From NCBI RefSeq assembly GCF_947503125.1, contig NZ_CANNCR010000002.1, forward strand, positions 186,001 to 250,000: a stretch of DNA of 64,000 nt. The letters are read 5' to 3'. The notes under the pieces were generated by a model, which saw only the letters and a list, made by a program, of their open reading frames with translations, did no database searches and had not been told where the DNA came from. Shown here in pieces: positions 24,922 through 33,082 of this stretch. The stretch comes from an uncultured Metabacillus sp. (GTDB taxonomy: Bacteria > Bacillota > Bacilli > Bacillales > Bacillaceae). How positions within the stretch are numbered: the stretch's first letter is position 1; every line of letters begins with the position of its first letter. A program made the position numbers and the translations under genes.

Positions 24922-25872
24922 ATGAAACATTACAAAGCAATGAATTGGAATGTGTTAGAGGATTTCTTTGATAAAAAGACATATGAGAAACTTACCGAGC
25001 AAACGTGGTTTGCAACTCGTATGCCTGTTTCAAAAGATAGAGCAGATTGGAGTAAATTACCCGATATTGAGAAACGTTTAGTTGAAAAAGTATTTGGTGG
25101 GTTGACTTTACTAGACACACTTCAATCAAGAGAAGGGATTTCTTCATTAAAAAAAGGTGCTAGAACTGATATGGAAATTGATGTTCTAAATCAAATTCAA
25201 TGGATGGAAACTGAACACGCAAGAAGTTATTCATCAATATTTAGCACACTAAATACAAATAAAGAAATTCGTGATATTTTCGAGTGGGTTGAAGTTCACG
25301 AAACACTTCAAATAAAAGCTAATATTATTGATGAAATTTATCAAAATGGAACTGATCTACAAAGAAAAGTTGCAAGTGTGCTATTGGAATCTTTCTTATT
25401 CTATTCTGGGTTCTATACTCCTTTGTACTATCTAGGTAAATCCAAGCTTATTAATGTCGCAGAAGTAATTAAAATGATTCTTAAGGACGAATCCCAGCAT
25501 GGAGCATACATAGGGTATAAATTTAAACTAGGGTACAATGAGTTGCCAGCAAAAGAACAAGAAGAAATTAAATCTTGGACATATCAATTACTTTATAAAT
25601 TATACGAGAATGAAGTAAAATACACTGAATATCTTTACAATGAAATTGGTTGGACAAATGATGTTAAAGTATTCTTACGTTACAATGCCAACAAAGCATT
25701 AATGAATTTAGGATTATCACCATTATTCTCTGATACGGCAGACGATGTTAATCCTATAGTATTAAATGGATTGTCTACAGGAACGAATAATCATGATTTC
25801 TTTTCATTAGTAGGTAATGGATATCTAATGTCTGCTGCGGAAGTAATGAAAGACTCTGATTACGATTATTAA
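24922..25872 (+). CDS. nrdF: Ribonucleotide reductase beta NrdF
   Basis: An intact 316-residue class Ib small subunit. Metal ligands are seen in LLDTLQS (Asp), METEHARSY (Glu, His, and the radical Tyr), ESFLFYSGF (Glu) and LKDESQHGAY (Glu, His). The C-terminal acidic tail (KDSDYDY) would dock on NrdE. Unlike nrdE it is not interrupted, whereas SPbeta nrdF is reported to have an intron. A hairpin without T-run (GGGAGACTAACCTCTCCC) follows the stop. Confidence 0.95.
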   Translation: MKHYKAMNWNVLEDFFDKKTYEKLTEQTWFATRMPVSKDRADWSKLPDIEKRLVEKVFGGLTLLDTLQSREGISSLKKGARTDMEIDVLNQIQWMETEHARSYSSIFSTLNTNKEIRDIFEWVEVHETLQIKANIIDEIYQNGTDLQRKVASVLLESFLFYSGFYTPLYYLGKSKLINVAEVIKMILKDESQHGAYIGYKFKLGYNELPAKEQEEIKSWTYQLLYKLYENEVKYTEYLYNEIGWTNDVKVFLRYNANKALMNLGLSPLFSDTADDVNPIVLNGLSTGTNNHDFFSLVGNGYLMSAAEVMKDSDYDY

Positions 25873-25933
25873 TAAACACATGGGAGACTAACCTCTCCCT
25901 TATAAACAAACTTTACATAAAAGGAGATTTTAA

Positions 25934-26548
25934 ATGACTAATAAAATGGATGAACAAATTATCGTAGCTCCACGTACTACAGTATTCAACAATGAACAAT
26001 TAACTTTTCAAGGTGTAAATAGCAAACAATCACAAACTCAACAAATCGTAGCAAATATGGCTTCAAGTTACTCAGTTATGCGTAGAGGAGATGCAGAAGA
26101 AAATCCTGAATATAAGCAGCCTATTCCTTACTGCGTCATTCGTCAAGGTGACAAAGTATTTGGCTACAAACGTTTATCCGGTGGAGGAGAAGCACGATTA
26201 CATAATCAAATTTCATTAGGTGTAGGCGGTCACGTAAACGATATTGAAGGTTTAGACTTTTATGGTGTAATTTCAGAAAGTCTTAAACGTGAATTAGATG
26301 AAGAGTTATATATTGACCAGGATAAATTCACTTTAAGCACAATCGGTCTAATCAACGATGATGAAAACGAGGTAGGCCGAGTACATCTTGGAATGCTAGT
26401 AATTGCCGAGTTAGAAGAGGGTGCCAAGGTATCAGTTAAAGAAACTGATCAATTAGAGGGGTTATGGTTTAGTGTAGATGAGTTAAAACAACCAGAAGTA
26501 TTTGAATCATTGGAAACATGGTCACAATTTGTTGTAGGAATTCTATAA
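25934..26548 (+). CDS. Nudix-like hydrolase
   Basis: A 204-residue protein after AAAAGGAG with an ATG start. A Nudix box is visible near residues 98-126: GVGGHVNDIEG followed by SLKRELDEELYI, matching G-x5-E-x7-RE-x2-EE. Residues 1-50 form an extra N-terminal region. The substrate is unknown; phage Nudix proteins act on nucleotides or NAD-like compounds. It heads a small group with a membrane peptide and an SPFH protein. Confidence 0.8.
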   Translation: MTNKMDEQIIVAPRTTVFNNEQLTFQGVNSKQSQTQQIVANMASSYSVMRRGDAEENPEYKQPIPYCVIRQGDKVFGYKRLSGGGEARLHNQISLGVGGHVNDIEGLDFYGVISESLKRELDEELYIDQDKFTLSTIGLINDDENEVGRVHLGMLVIAELEEGAKVSVKETDQLEGLWFSVDELKQPEVFESLETWSQFVVGIL

Positions 26549-26562
26549 AAGAGGTGAAATAA

Positions 26563-26715
26563 ATGTTTTCAGCCTTTGTACTACTAATTCTATTCGCTTT
26601 GTTTTTAAGTGGAATATGGTTTCTTATTGGTAAGTTAGGATTGTTTAATAAAATCGGCAATAAAACTATTAATCTAAAAAATATGTTTGAAGATAAAGAG
26701 GAGGAAAATAAATAA
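26563..26715 (+). CDS. Small single-span membrane protein
   Basis: 50 residues, ATG 26563 after GAGGTGAAATAA. Residues 2-25 are strongly hydrophobic (FSAFVLLILFALFLSGIWFL); the tail is charged (FEDKEEENK). Its stop overlaps the start of the SPFH gene (TAATG), so the two are coupled and may act together at the membrane. Confidence 0.7.
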   Translation: MFSAFVLLILFALFLSGIWFLIGKLGLFNKIGNKTINLKNMFEDKEEENK

Positions 26716-27557
26716 TGTTTAAAACAACAAAATCAATCGTAGGTGCTGGTGTAGTAGGAGTAGGTTTATTAGTTGGTGGAGTATTAGGAGTTATGTCAAT
26801 TGAAGTTATTGGTCAAGGTCATGCTGGAGTAGTTTATAACCGATCTCATGGAGTTGAAGAGGAAACATTAGGTCAAGGTTGGCATTTTGTAAGTCCATTT
26901 GAAAGAGTAACTGAATATCCTGTTTCAACTGAAACTGTTAAAGTAACTAAATTTAATGTACAGACTAAAGACGGTAAACCTTTATCCGTAGAACTGTCTT
27001 ATGACTATTCAAATGCTTTAGAGAAATTGCCAAGTATCTATAACAAGTTTAAAGGTCAAGATTCTGCAACAATTCAAGAAGGTTGGTTACAAACAAGAAT
27101 TAAAAAAGCAACATTGAACGTATTCGCAAAATACTCTGTATTAGAAGTATTCCAACATCAGGGACAAATCAATGCAGAAATTGAGAAAGAATTCCGTAAA
27201 ATTGTAGAGGAACATGGGTTCATTGTTGATTCTGTAACTTTGGGAGCTCCAACTCCAGATAAGAAAACTGCTCAAGCAATCCAGGCAGTAGTAGATGCTC
27301 AACAAAAATTAGAGCAACTTGAAATTGAAAAAGAACAGGCTAAAGTAGCAGCAGAGAAATCTAAAATTGAAGCACAAGGTAAGGCAGATGCTCAATTAAT
27401 TCAAGCAAAAGCTGAGGCAGAAGCAAATAAAACAATTAACGCTTCTTTAACTGCTCAAATCATTGAATTAAAACGCATAGACAAATGGGATGGAGATAAG
27501 AACGTTCAAACAAAAGTTGTTGGATCTGATGCCAATGTAATTGTTGGTGGAAAATAA
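26715..27557 (+). CDS. SPFH/prohibitin-like membrane protein
   Basis: 280 residues with one N-terminal membrane span (residues 7-30) and a Band 7 domain: IGQGHAGVVYNRSHGVEEETLGQGWHF (broken here by spacing in the real protein), YPVSTETVKV, TKDGKPLSVELSYDY, IVEEHGFIVDSVTL. A long coiled coil (residues 190-250, rich in Glu, Ala, Lys, Gln) follows, as in prohibitins and HflK/C. Such proteins form ring-like membrane scaffolds. In a prophage it may protect the membrane or alter superinfection; this is inference. Confidence 0.85.
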   Translation: MFKTTKSIVGAGVVGVGLLVGGVLGVMSIEVIGQGHAGVVYNRSHGVEEETLGQGWHFVSPFERVTEYPVSTETVKVTKFNVQTKDGKPLSVELSYDYSNALEKLPSIYNKFKGQDSATIQEGWLQTRIKKATLNVFAKYSVLEVFQHQGQINAEIEKEFRKIVEEHGFIVDSVTLGAPTPDKKTAQAIQAVVDAQQKLEQLEIEKEQAKVAAEKSKIEAQGKADAQLIQAKAEAEANKTINASLTAQIIELKRIDKWDGDKNVQTKVVGSDANVIVGGK

Positions 27558-27604
27558 TTTGTAATAATTAAGTATTTTATTAGAATTTGAAAGGAGGTGA
27601 TAAA

Positions 27605-27763
27605 TTGGAACATAAGAAAATTTTAAATGGTGGTTTTGTAGATAGTGAAAAATTAGACGTTCTTCATAAAAGAGAGACTGTTTTAAGTAATAAAGATACC
27701 GAACGTTTACTCAAGGCGATTGATAAAGTCGGTTCTGTCATTGGTGTAGAGAAAGAAGATTAA
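27605..27763 (+). CDS. Small protein resembling a tape-measure C-terminal motif
   Basis: 52 residues starting at TTG 27605, right after AAAGGAGGTGATAAA. The central part, LDVLHKRETVLSNKDTERLL, follows the pattern L-x-V-L-H-x-x-E-x-V-L-x-x-x-D-T that I recall at the C-terminus of many siphophage tape-measure proteins. Here it stands alone. Confidence 0.6.
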   Translation: MEHKKILNGGFVDSEKLDVLHKRETVLSNKDTERLLKAIDKVGSVIGVEKED

Positions 27764-27819
27764 TAAATAAACTTTACACAAAATATAGGGTAGCGACCAA
27801 TCGCTAAAGGAGAATTTAA

Positions 27820-28191
27820 ATGGATACTGTAAAATTTGCTGAGAAAATGCTAAAAAATATTTTTAACAACTTGAGAATTTCAAGAGAAAATTATAAATCG
27901 CATGAATACAAAACACTTGCAAAATCGTCTAGGGAGTACATTAGTTTAATAGACAGAGTAAAAATTGAGGAAATTAATTTTATGAACGATCTAGTTGATT
28001 TTTATAATAGAGAAATTACTTTTTTGGAAATCTGGATTGAAAAAGCTTTGAGCAATCGAAATTTTAAAGATCACTTTATATTATCGAATGTTTATGTAGA
28101 TTTAGTTAGAAATAAAGAGTATTTAGAATCTTTAATTTTGAAGTTTAATCGTAAAATTGTAGAAAGAAAATCTTTACCTCAAAATAAATAA
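27820..28191 (+). CDS. Hypothetical helical phage protein
   Basis: 123 residues after AAAGGAGAATTTAA and ATG. It is basic and helical throughout, with aromatic and hydrophobic heptads (FYNREITFLEIWIEKAL). No family recognised. Confidence 0.6.
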   Translation: MDTVKFAEKMLKNIFNNLRISRENYKSHEYKTLAKSSREYISLIDRVKIEEINFMNDLVDFYNREITFLEIWIEKALSNRNFKDHFILSNVYVDLVRNKEYLESLILKFNRKIVERKSLPQNK

Positions 28192-28216
28192 ATTAAACAA
28201 AAAAGGAGAGATTAAT

Positions 28217-28537
28217 ATGTTCAGAGTGGAAAAACAGTTAGATGAGAATATTACAATTACAGTTACTCCAGAAGCAGCGTTAACATTACACAGTATTCTA
28301 GAATTCTTTACTCGATTTGATAGTATTGAAGATAAAGCAACAGATACTGAAATCAACATGGCCACTATTATATCAGAGGAATTAGAAACTTATATTAAAG
28401 ATGATGTCAGTGAGAAGATTGAAACTGAAGTAATTGACTACATAAACGGTTCCTATAATTTTGATCCTAAAGAAGCAGATAAATTTGTAGAGTTAATGGC
28501 TAAAAGCATAAACAAAAGTGGCAGTGTAAAATTCTAA
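28217..28537 (+). CDS. Hypothetical acidic phage protein
   Basis: 106 residues, ATG after AAAGGAGAG. Very acidic, helical (TVTPEAALTLHSILEFFTRF, ELETYIKDDVSEKIETEV). No family recognised. Confidence 0.6.
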   Translation: MFRVEKQLDENITITVTPEAALTLHSILEFFTRFDSIEDKATDTEINMATIISEELETYIKDDVSEKIETEVIDYINGSYNFDPKEADKFVELMAKSINKSGSVKF

Positions 28538-28558
28538 CATAAATAAACTATACATATC

Positions 28559-28588
28559 GAGAAGGTGTTAACTCGCCTTCTCTTTTAC
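28559..28588 (+). terminator. Hairpin with T-run before thyA
   Basis: GAGAAGGTG pairs with CGCCTTCTC and is followed by TTTTAC. It lies in the leader of thyA and could be a weak terminator or attenuator. Confidence 0.55.
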
Positions 28589-28607
28589 TTACGAGAGGGG
28601 ATAATGA

Positions 28608-29426
28608 ATGAGTAAAAATGAAATGCAGTATTTAAATCTATTAGATAAAGTATATAAACAAGGTAATGACACAGGAGACCGCACAGGTACAGGTATGAGA
28701 AGTTTATTTGGTGAAACAATGGAGTTTGATTTACGTGAAGGTTTTCCATTAATCACAACAAAGAAAATGTTTACTCGTGGAGTATTCGGAGAATTATTAT
28801 GGTTTCTAAGTGGCTCAACATCCAATATTGAATTAGAAGAAAAGTATAATATTAAGTTTTGGAGAGAATGGCAGAATGAAGTTGGTCAATTACCTAACAT
28901 TTACGGGAAGCAATGGGTTAGATGGGAAGATGGAAAAGGTAATATATTTAATCAAATCAAATATGTTATTGATGAGATTAATTCAAATCCAAATAGTAGA
29001 AGAATCTTATTTACCGGATGGAATGCTCCTGAGATGCAATATCCAGACACTGCTTTACCTTGCTGCCATTCTACAACTGTTCAATTTTATGTGACGGGTG
29101 ATGAGCTTCAGATGTATCATTATCAGCGCTCAGGGGATCTATTCTTAGGTGTACCAGTCAATATTGCTTCCTATGCAACCTTAATGACAATGATTGCACA
29201 ACAGTGTGAACTCAAGCCAACAATAATGAAACATACAGTAGGCGTAGCGCATATTTATCACAATCACTTGAAACAAGTTGAAGAGCAGTTGTCTAGAGAT
29301 CCGTATGAATTACCAAGATTAAATATTGGTCGCAAACCAGAATCAATATTCGATTACAAATTAGAGGATTTTGTAGTTAGTGGTTACACTCACCATCCTT
29401 TAATTAAAGGAGATGTAGCTGTTTAA
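28608..29426 (+). CDS. thyA: Thymidylate synthase ThyA
   Basis: 272 residues. DRTGTGMRSLFGETM at the start, FPLITTKKMF, GELLWFLSGSTS, the catalytic cysteine region LPCCHSTTVQFYV, YQRSGDLFLGVPVNIASYATL and VAHIYHNHLKQVEEQL are all ThyA signatures; the length is normal. It converts dUMP to dTMP with methylene-THF, producing dihydrofolate that the overlapping folA gene product reduces. SPbeta-group phages such as phi3T are known to carry thymidylate synthase. Confidence 0.95.
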   Translation: MSKNEMQYLNLLDKVYKQGNDTGDRTGTGMRSLFGETMEFDLREGFPLITTKKMFTRGVFGELLWFLSGSTSNIELEEKYNIKFWREWQNEVGQLPNIYGKQWVRWEDGKGNIFNQIKYVIDEINSNPNSRRILFTGWNAPEMQYPDTALPCCHSTTVQFYVTGDELQMYHYQRSGDLFLGVPVNIASYATLMTMIAQQCELKPTIMKHTVGVAHIYHNHLKQVEEQLSRDPYELPRLNIGRKPESIFDYKLEDFVVSGYTHHPLIKGDVAV

Positions 29427-29926
29427 TGACTATTAACCTTATAGCATGTATTGATAAATCAAGAGGTATCGGTAGCAACGGTTCATTGTTAACTAAACCT
29501 CCATTAGACTTTCCACATTTTAAGAAGTTAACAATGGGGAACATAGTTGTATTTGGTCGATCTACATTTGAAGAAATAGGTCGGCCATTAACAAAGCGAC
29601 ATAACATCGTCCTCAGTAATCAAGATATCAAACTACCCAATGGGGTTTATCATTATAAGTCCGTAAACCAAGTATTAAGAGAGTATTCATCTTATGCAGA
29701 AGAAAATGTAGAGCTTTTTATCTGCGGAGGGGAAAGGCTATATAACGATTTCCTTCCATATTCTAATAAGATATATTTAACAATCGTTGATCATTCTTTC
29801 CAGGAAGCTGACAGACATTTTCCTGAATTCTCACTTGATGAGTGGAAAGTTACGTCAAGTGTTAAAAATGAAGCAACAAATGAATATCCTTATGATTACT
29901 ATTTTGTTGAATACGCAAAGAAATAA
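29426..29926 (+). CDS. folA: Dihydrofolate reductase
   Basis: 166 residues overlapping thyA by one base (TAATG). Family signatures: INLIACIDKSRGIGSNGSLL (substrate side, Met20 loop), NIVVFGRSTFEEIGRPLTKR (NADPH binding), LFICGGERLYNDFLP. It regenerates tetrahydrofolate used up by ThyA. One active-site difference from common DHFRs is the LLTKPPLDFPHFKKLT segment, where the usual W-x-x-P-x-D/E is KPPLDF. Confidence 0.92.
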   Translation: MTINLIACIDKSRGIGSNGSLLTKPPLDFPHFKKLTMGNIVVFGRSTFEEIGRPLTKRHNIVLSNQDIKLPNGVYHYKSVNQVLREYSSYAEENVELFICGGERLYNDFLPYSNKIYLTIVDHSFQEADRHFPEFSLDEWKVTSSVKNEATNEYPYDYYFVEYAKK

Positions 29927-29950
29927 AAGTAAATTAATTATAAAAAGGTA

Positions 29951-29979
29951 TTTACATAAATAAATTAATCGTATATAAT
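29951..29979 (+). promoter_or_regulatory. Strong phage promoter
   Basis: TTTACA at 29951-29956, exactly 17 bases, TATAAT at 29974-29979. It is the best copy of the recurrent element and would drive the genes from 30096 onward. The roughly 110-base leader holds a GTAAAGGAGGATAG sequence without a meaningful frame. Confidence 0.85.
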
Positions 29980-30095
29980 AAGGGTAACTTCAAGGAAACA
30001 ATCTTAGGTTGCTCTTATTTTATTGTAAAGGAGGATAGTTGTTAAGTTAAGAGTTACATAGATAAATATAATATACATATTAGGAGATGAGTGTA

Positions 30096-30275
30096 ATGTT
30101 AGATAAAAAAGTGATGATTCAATTTATAGATAAACGTATTAAAACTTTGGAGCACTTATTAAAATTAGAAAGTATTAATTCACATCAGCATCACCTATTA
30201 CAAGGTCGAATATACGAAGCTGCAAACATTAGAAATGACATAATTGATGGAAAATATGATGCAAAGGTTTGGTGA
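30096..30275 (+). CDS. Hypothetical small phage protein
   Basis: ATG 30096 is 9 bases after TAGGAG; ATG 30087 is too close to it. 59 basic residues in two helices (MIQFIDKRIKTLEHLLKLES, LQGRIYEAANIRNDII). No family recognised. Confidence 0.6.
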   Translation: MLDKKVMIQFIDKRIKTLEHLLKLESINSHQHHLLQGRIYEAANIRNDIIDGKYDAKVW

Positions 30276-30281
30276 TACATA

Positions 30282-30698
30282 ATGACTAAATGGTTAACGA
30301 CAGGACAAATGATTGACAGGTTAAAAGTTGGAGATATTGCGGAAACGGAAGCACGTAAATCAGATGCATTTATAAGTGGAGAGTATGTTAATTATGTAAC
30401 AATTACAGATGAGGGATTAATTTCATTTTGTGATGAAACAGGTAATCACAGGCCTTTTCTTTTATTTAGTTTATCAGATGAGAATAGAAAGCTAATGTGG
30501 AGAATTATACCTAAGTATGTAAGATTCCATGAAGCTATGAGTGCCCATGAATTTGGTAAAACAGTAACATATCATCATGATAAAGAATTAACTTATACAT
30601 TTAAAAAGGAATTGGAAACAGGTCAGTTTGATCAGTTAGCCAATGACAGCATATGTCTCCATGAGTTAATTGAAGGTGCGTGGACTATTGAAGATTAA
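30282..30698 (+). CDS. Hypothetical phage protein
   Basis: 138 residues, 6 bases after the preceding stop. It starts WLTTGQMIDRLKVGDIAE, a form seen at the start of several phage proteins of unknown function, and has alternating strands and helices after that. Function unknown. Confidence 0.6.
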   Translation: MTKWLTTGQMIDRLKVGDIAETEARKSDAFISGEYVNYVTITDEGLISFCDETGNHRPFLLFSLSDENRKLMWRIIPKYVRFHEAMSAHEFGKTVTYHHDKELTYTFKKELETGQFDQLANDSICLHELIEGAWTIED

Positions 30699-30703
30699 AA
30701 GTT

Positions 30704-30770
30704 TGTGAAATTTACAACTGTTCAAAGTGTTGATACATAAGGGTTTCTAAAAACAATTCACAAACTAAAT
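30704..30770. repeat. Inverted repeat in intergenic region
   Basis: GTTTGTGAA near 30702-30710 and TTCACAAAC near 30757-30765 form a 9-base perfect inverted repeat. The GTGAA/TTCAC core is shared with the repeat at 18559-18621. Confidence 0.5.
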
Positions 30771-30816
30771 TAAGATAAAACCTAAATTTTATTTAAAGTT
30801 GAAAGGAGGTTGAATT

Positions 30817-31110
30817 ATGACAATTTACAGTAGTGAAAGAGTTGAGAAATCTAAATTGGAGTCAGGAGCATTTGAAAAAGCAGTCAATCTTATAAAAAAT
30901 AGAAATCAATATACAAAAAGCGAGCTTATTTCTAAATTGAAAGAACAGCAAAGCGAGTTGAAACGTATTGAAGATGAATACGGATCTGATTTGTCTTTGT
31001 TAGCGAGTTCAAATTCATTTAGTTTACAATATGAGAAACTTACATCTGAAATGAAAAAGAGAAAATTCAAAGAATTAGATGAGTATATTGAAAGGTTAAT
31101 AAGCGAATAA
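30817..31110 (+). CDS. Hypothetical helical phage protein
   Basis: 97 residues after GAAAGGAGG with an ATG start. Helical, with a central coiled-coil-like stretch (LISKLKEQQSELKRIEDEYG). No family recognised. Confidence 0.6.
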   Translation: MTIYSSERVEKSKLESGAFEKAVNLIKNRNQYTKSELISKLKEQQSELKRIEDEYGSDLSLLASSNSFSLQYEKLTSEMKKRKFKELDEYIERLISE

Positions 31111-31149
31111 ATTCTGTATTTTATTTAAAATAAAAAGGAGAGATATATT

Positions 31150-31851
31150 ATGAAAGATTTAATGATTGAAATGTTGGAACTATTACAAAAGAATGGGGAG
31201 CAAGTAACACGCTTATTATATAGAGAGAACGGTAAAATTGAGTACGTTGAAAACTTCTCGCCATTTGTGAATGAGAACTATCTGACTAATGGATTAAGAG
31301 AAGCCTTAAGCAACAGTAAAACATTGACATCTAATCAAGAAAATGAACTAAAACATTTCATTATTGAGAAAGCATATAATGGAAACATCTATGAGGCAAT
31401 TGTGAAAATTCAAGAATTGAGAGATCAACTTGATGTTAAAAATGCTGCTAGAGGAAAAGGTATTATAATTTCAGGTGCAGAAGGAGATTGTATCCTTAAT
31501 CATAATGGTATGGATTGTAAATCTGGAAGCATTACGATTTCACAACAAAACAATATAGTATGGTACATTGATTCCATTTTCAATAAAGACGGTAATTATA
31601 AATTCGACATAAGAATTGATGCGCTGGATGTTAACAAAGGTGAGTTTAAGTATATGAAACGATTTATTGATCTTAGAAATTCATCTGAAGTTGCGAGTAA
31701 AATTATTAATTACATTGTCCAAAAAAGACCTAATCAAGTTATTTTTAATACTGTTGGCGTATCTGTAGCAGTTTATGATTCATTTGTTGAAAAGTTAAAA
31801 ACATATGACATTGAAATGAAGGAAAATGGAGTATTAGCTTATTCTAATTAA
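31150..31851 (+). CDS. Hypothetical phage protein
   Basis: 233 residues after AAAAAGGAGAG with an ATG start. The N-terminal half is helical; the C-terminal half (GKGIIISGAEGDCIL, GSITISQQNNIVWYID, RPNQVIFNTVGVSVAVYDSF) is alpha/beta and somewhat like an RNase H-type fold, but I see no catalytic motif. Function unknown. Confidence 0.6.
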   Translation: MKDLMIEMLELLQKNGEQVTRLLYRENGKIEYVENFSPFVNENYLTNGLREALSNSKTLTSNQENELKHFIIEKAYNGNIYEAIVKIQELRDQLDVKNAARGKGIIISGAEGDCILNHNGMDCKSGSITISQQNNIVWYIDSIFNKDGNYKFDIRIDALDVNKGEFKYMKRFIDLRNSSEVASKIINYIVQKRPNQVIFNTVGVSVAVYDSFVEKLKTYDIEMKENGVLAYSN

Positions 31852-31881
31852 TATAAATAAATTATACATACATCTAATATT

Positions 31882-31920
31882 TAGGGAGATGAGCAAGCTT
31901 GCTGCGAACCGTCTCCCTAG
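31882..31920. other. Complex hairpin in noncoding leader
   Basis: TAGGGAGA at 31882-31889 pairs with TCTCCCTA at 31912-31919; the loop contains the palindrome AGCAAGCTTGCT. No T-run follows. It lies between 31852 and the next gene and could be a processing site or regulatory RNA structure. Confidence 0.5.
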
Positions 31921-31979
31921 CAGTTCTTTAAAAGTATTTACATAGGAAATAATTGTTATGCATTAAGGGAGTGAATGTT

Positions 31980-32159
31980 TTGGCACTATTACTAAGTAAA
32001 CGTAAGGAAACATACTACACATACCAGTTGAACAACAATGAGAGAGAATTCTTAATCAATTTATTGTGTGGTATGTGTGGTATGAAAGAGGTTATAAAGG
32101 ATGATGAAACATACTTTGAAAACATTAAAGAATTGTTGGGAGTATTAGCAGAAGAATAA
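31980..32159 (+). CDS. Hypothetical small phage protein
   Basis: TTG 31980 follows AAGGGAGTGA at good spacing, giving 59 residues (LALLLSKRKETYYTYQ, NNEREFLINLLCGMC). The N-terminal extension to TTG 31953 covers the ribosome binding site and is unlikely. No family recognised. Confidence 0.55.
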   Translation: MALLLSKRKETYYTYQLNNNEREFLINLLCGMCGMKEVIKDDETYFENIKELLGVLAEE

Positions 32160-32188
32160 TAAATTAAATATATTTTAGGAGTGGTTAT

Positions 32189-32758
32189 TTGCAACTAAGT
32201 TTAACGTTACCTGTACCAACGAGTCTCAATGAATTATACATAAATGAATATTCCTGGAATCCTAAAAAGAAAATGAGAACACCAACGGGTAGAAGAATAC
32301 TAAGTAAAGATGGAGAAAAGTGTAAAGCCGAGTTAATCAAATTAACGACTGAGCAGCTACAAGATCAACAATGGGATTATGAGTATACATTGGACAATTA
32401 CATATACATGGACACGGTTATTTATTTCTCACGTAAAGGCCGAGACGATAATAATATTTATAAGTTGCTTTGTGATTCATTGGAAAAGCTAGTTTACGAG
32501 AATGATAGCAGAGTATTAATTAGAACACAAAAGATACTTTATGATACAACTAATCCACATATTGAAGTTACGCTTAAGCCGGTTGAATATAAAGGAATAT
32601 TTAATAATGAAATACATATGAACCAGTTTGAAGATAAATGTAAAAAGTGTAAAAGGTATAAGAGGAATTGCTCTATTTTGAATAAGGCCAAAGAAGGGCG
32701 TATCCAGGAAGAAATTAATGAGGAGTTTGTTTGTGCGAAGTACAGTGAGAAGAAGTGA
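32189..32758 (+). CDS. RusA-like Holliday junction resolvase
   Basis: 189 residues starting at TTG after AGGAGTGG. LPVPTSLNELYINEYSWN at the start and KGRDDNNIYKLLCDSLEKL followed by ENDSRV (residues 90-115) are the RusA pattern, with the conserved D-x-D-N and D-S aspartates that bind metal. The C-terminal 45 residues add a cysteine cluster (CKKCKRYKRNC...C), possibly zinc binding and not typical of RusA. It would resolve branched DNA during phage recombination. Confidence 0.8.
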   Translation: MQLSLTLPVPTSLNELYINEYSWNPKKKMRTPTGRRILSKDGEKCKAELIKLTTEQLQDQQWDYEYTLDNYIYMDTVIYFSRKGRDDNNIYKLLCDSLEKLVYENDSRVLIRTQKILYDTTNPHIEVTLKPVEYKGIFNNEIHMNQFEDKCKKCKRYKRNCSILNKAKEGRIQEEINEEFVCAKYSEKK

Positions 32759-32843
32759 ATTTTAAAATCACAACAAAATACATTTTTATTTGTAATAAGA
32801 CAACTTATCAAATACATAACGTACATAATGAGAGGTGGGAAGG

Positions 32844-33008
32844 ATGAATAAAATAACAGACATCAAAGACAAGAAAGTAAAAGTTAAAAGCTATTCATCT
32901 GTTGGTAAAAATGGAATAAAAATTACCGTATCATTTACTGATAATGAAGAGGACGATAAAAACTCTAGAGAAATAATAAAAGATTTTATTGTAAGAGAGA
33001 TTCTATAG
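32844..33008 (+). CDS. Hypothetical small phage protein
   Basis: 54 residues, ATG 32844 after AGAGGTGGGAAGG. Charged and beta-rich (VKVKSYSSVGKNGIKITVSF). Its stop codon lies in the loop of the terminator hairpin. Function unknown. Confidence 0.6.
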   Translation: MNKITDIKDKKVKVKSYSSVGKNGIKITVSFTDNEEDDKNSREIIKDFIVREIL

Positions 33009-33023
33009 GTCTCTCTTATTTTT
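32993..33023 (+). terminator. Rho-independent terminator ending the phage operon
   Basis: AAGAGAGA at 32993-33000 pairs with TCTCTCTT at 33010-33017, followed by ATTTTTG. It separates the long phage transcription unit from the integrase gene. Confidence 0.8.
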
Positions 33024-33028
33024 GTATA

Positions 33029-33037
33029 TGATATAAT
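33029..33037 (+). promoter_or_regulatory. Extended -10 promoter of the integrase gene
   Basis: TGATATAAT at 33029-33037 is a perfect extended -10. No good -35 is seen 17 bases upstream because that position is taken by the terminator. Confidence 0.5.
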
Positions 33038-33082
33038 TGGTAGTGGGAGAATCTTTAACAGGTAAAGGTGGAGAAAACAACG

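Noticed and set aside
2519-32180. The recurrent AT-rich element as a CRISPR array
   Set aside because: Copies are dispersed in intergenic sites, vary in sequence and have no regular spacers.
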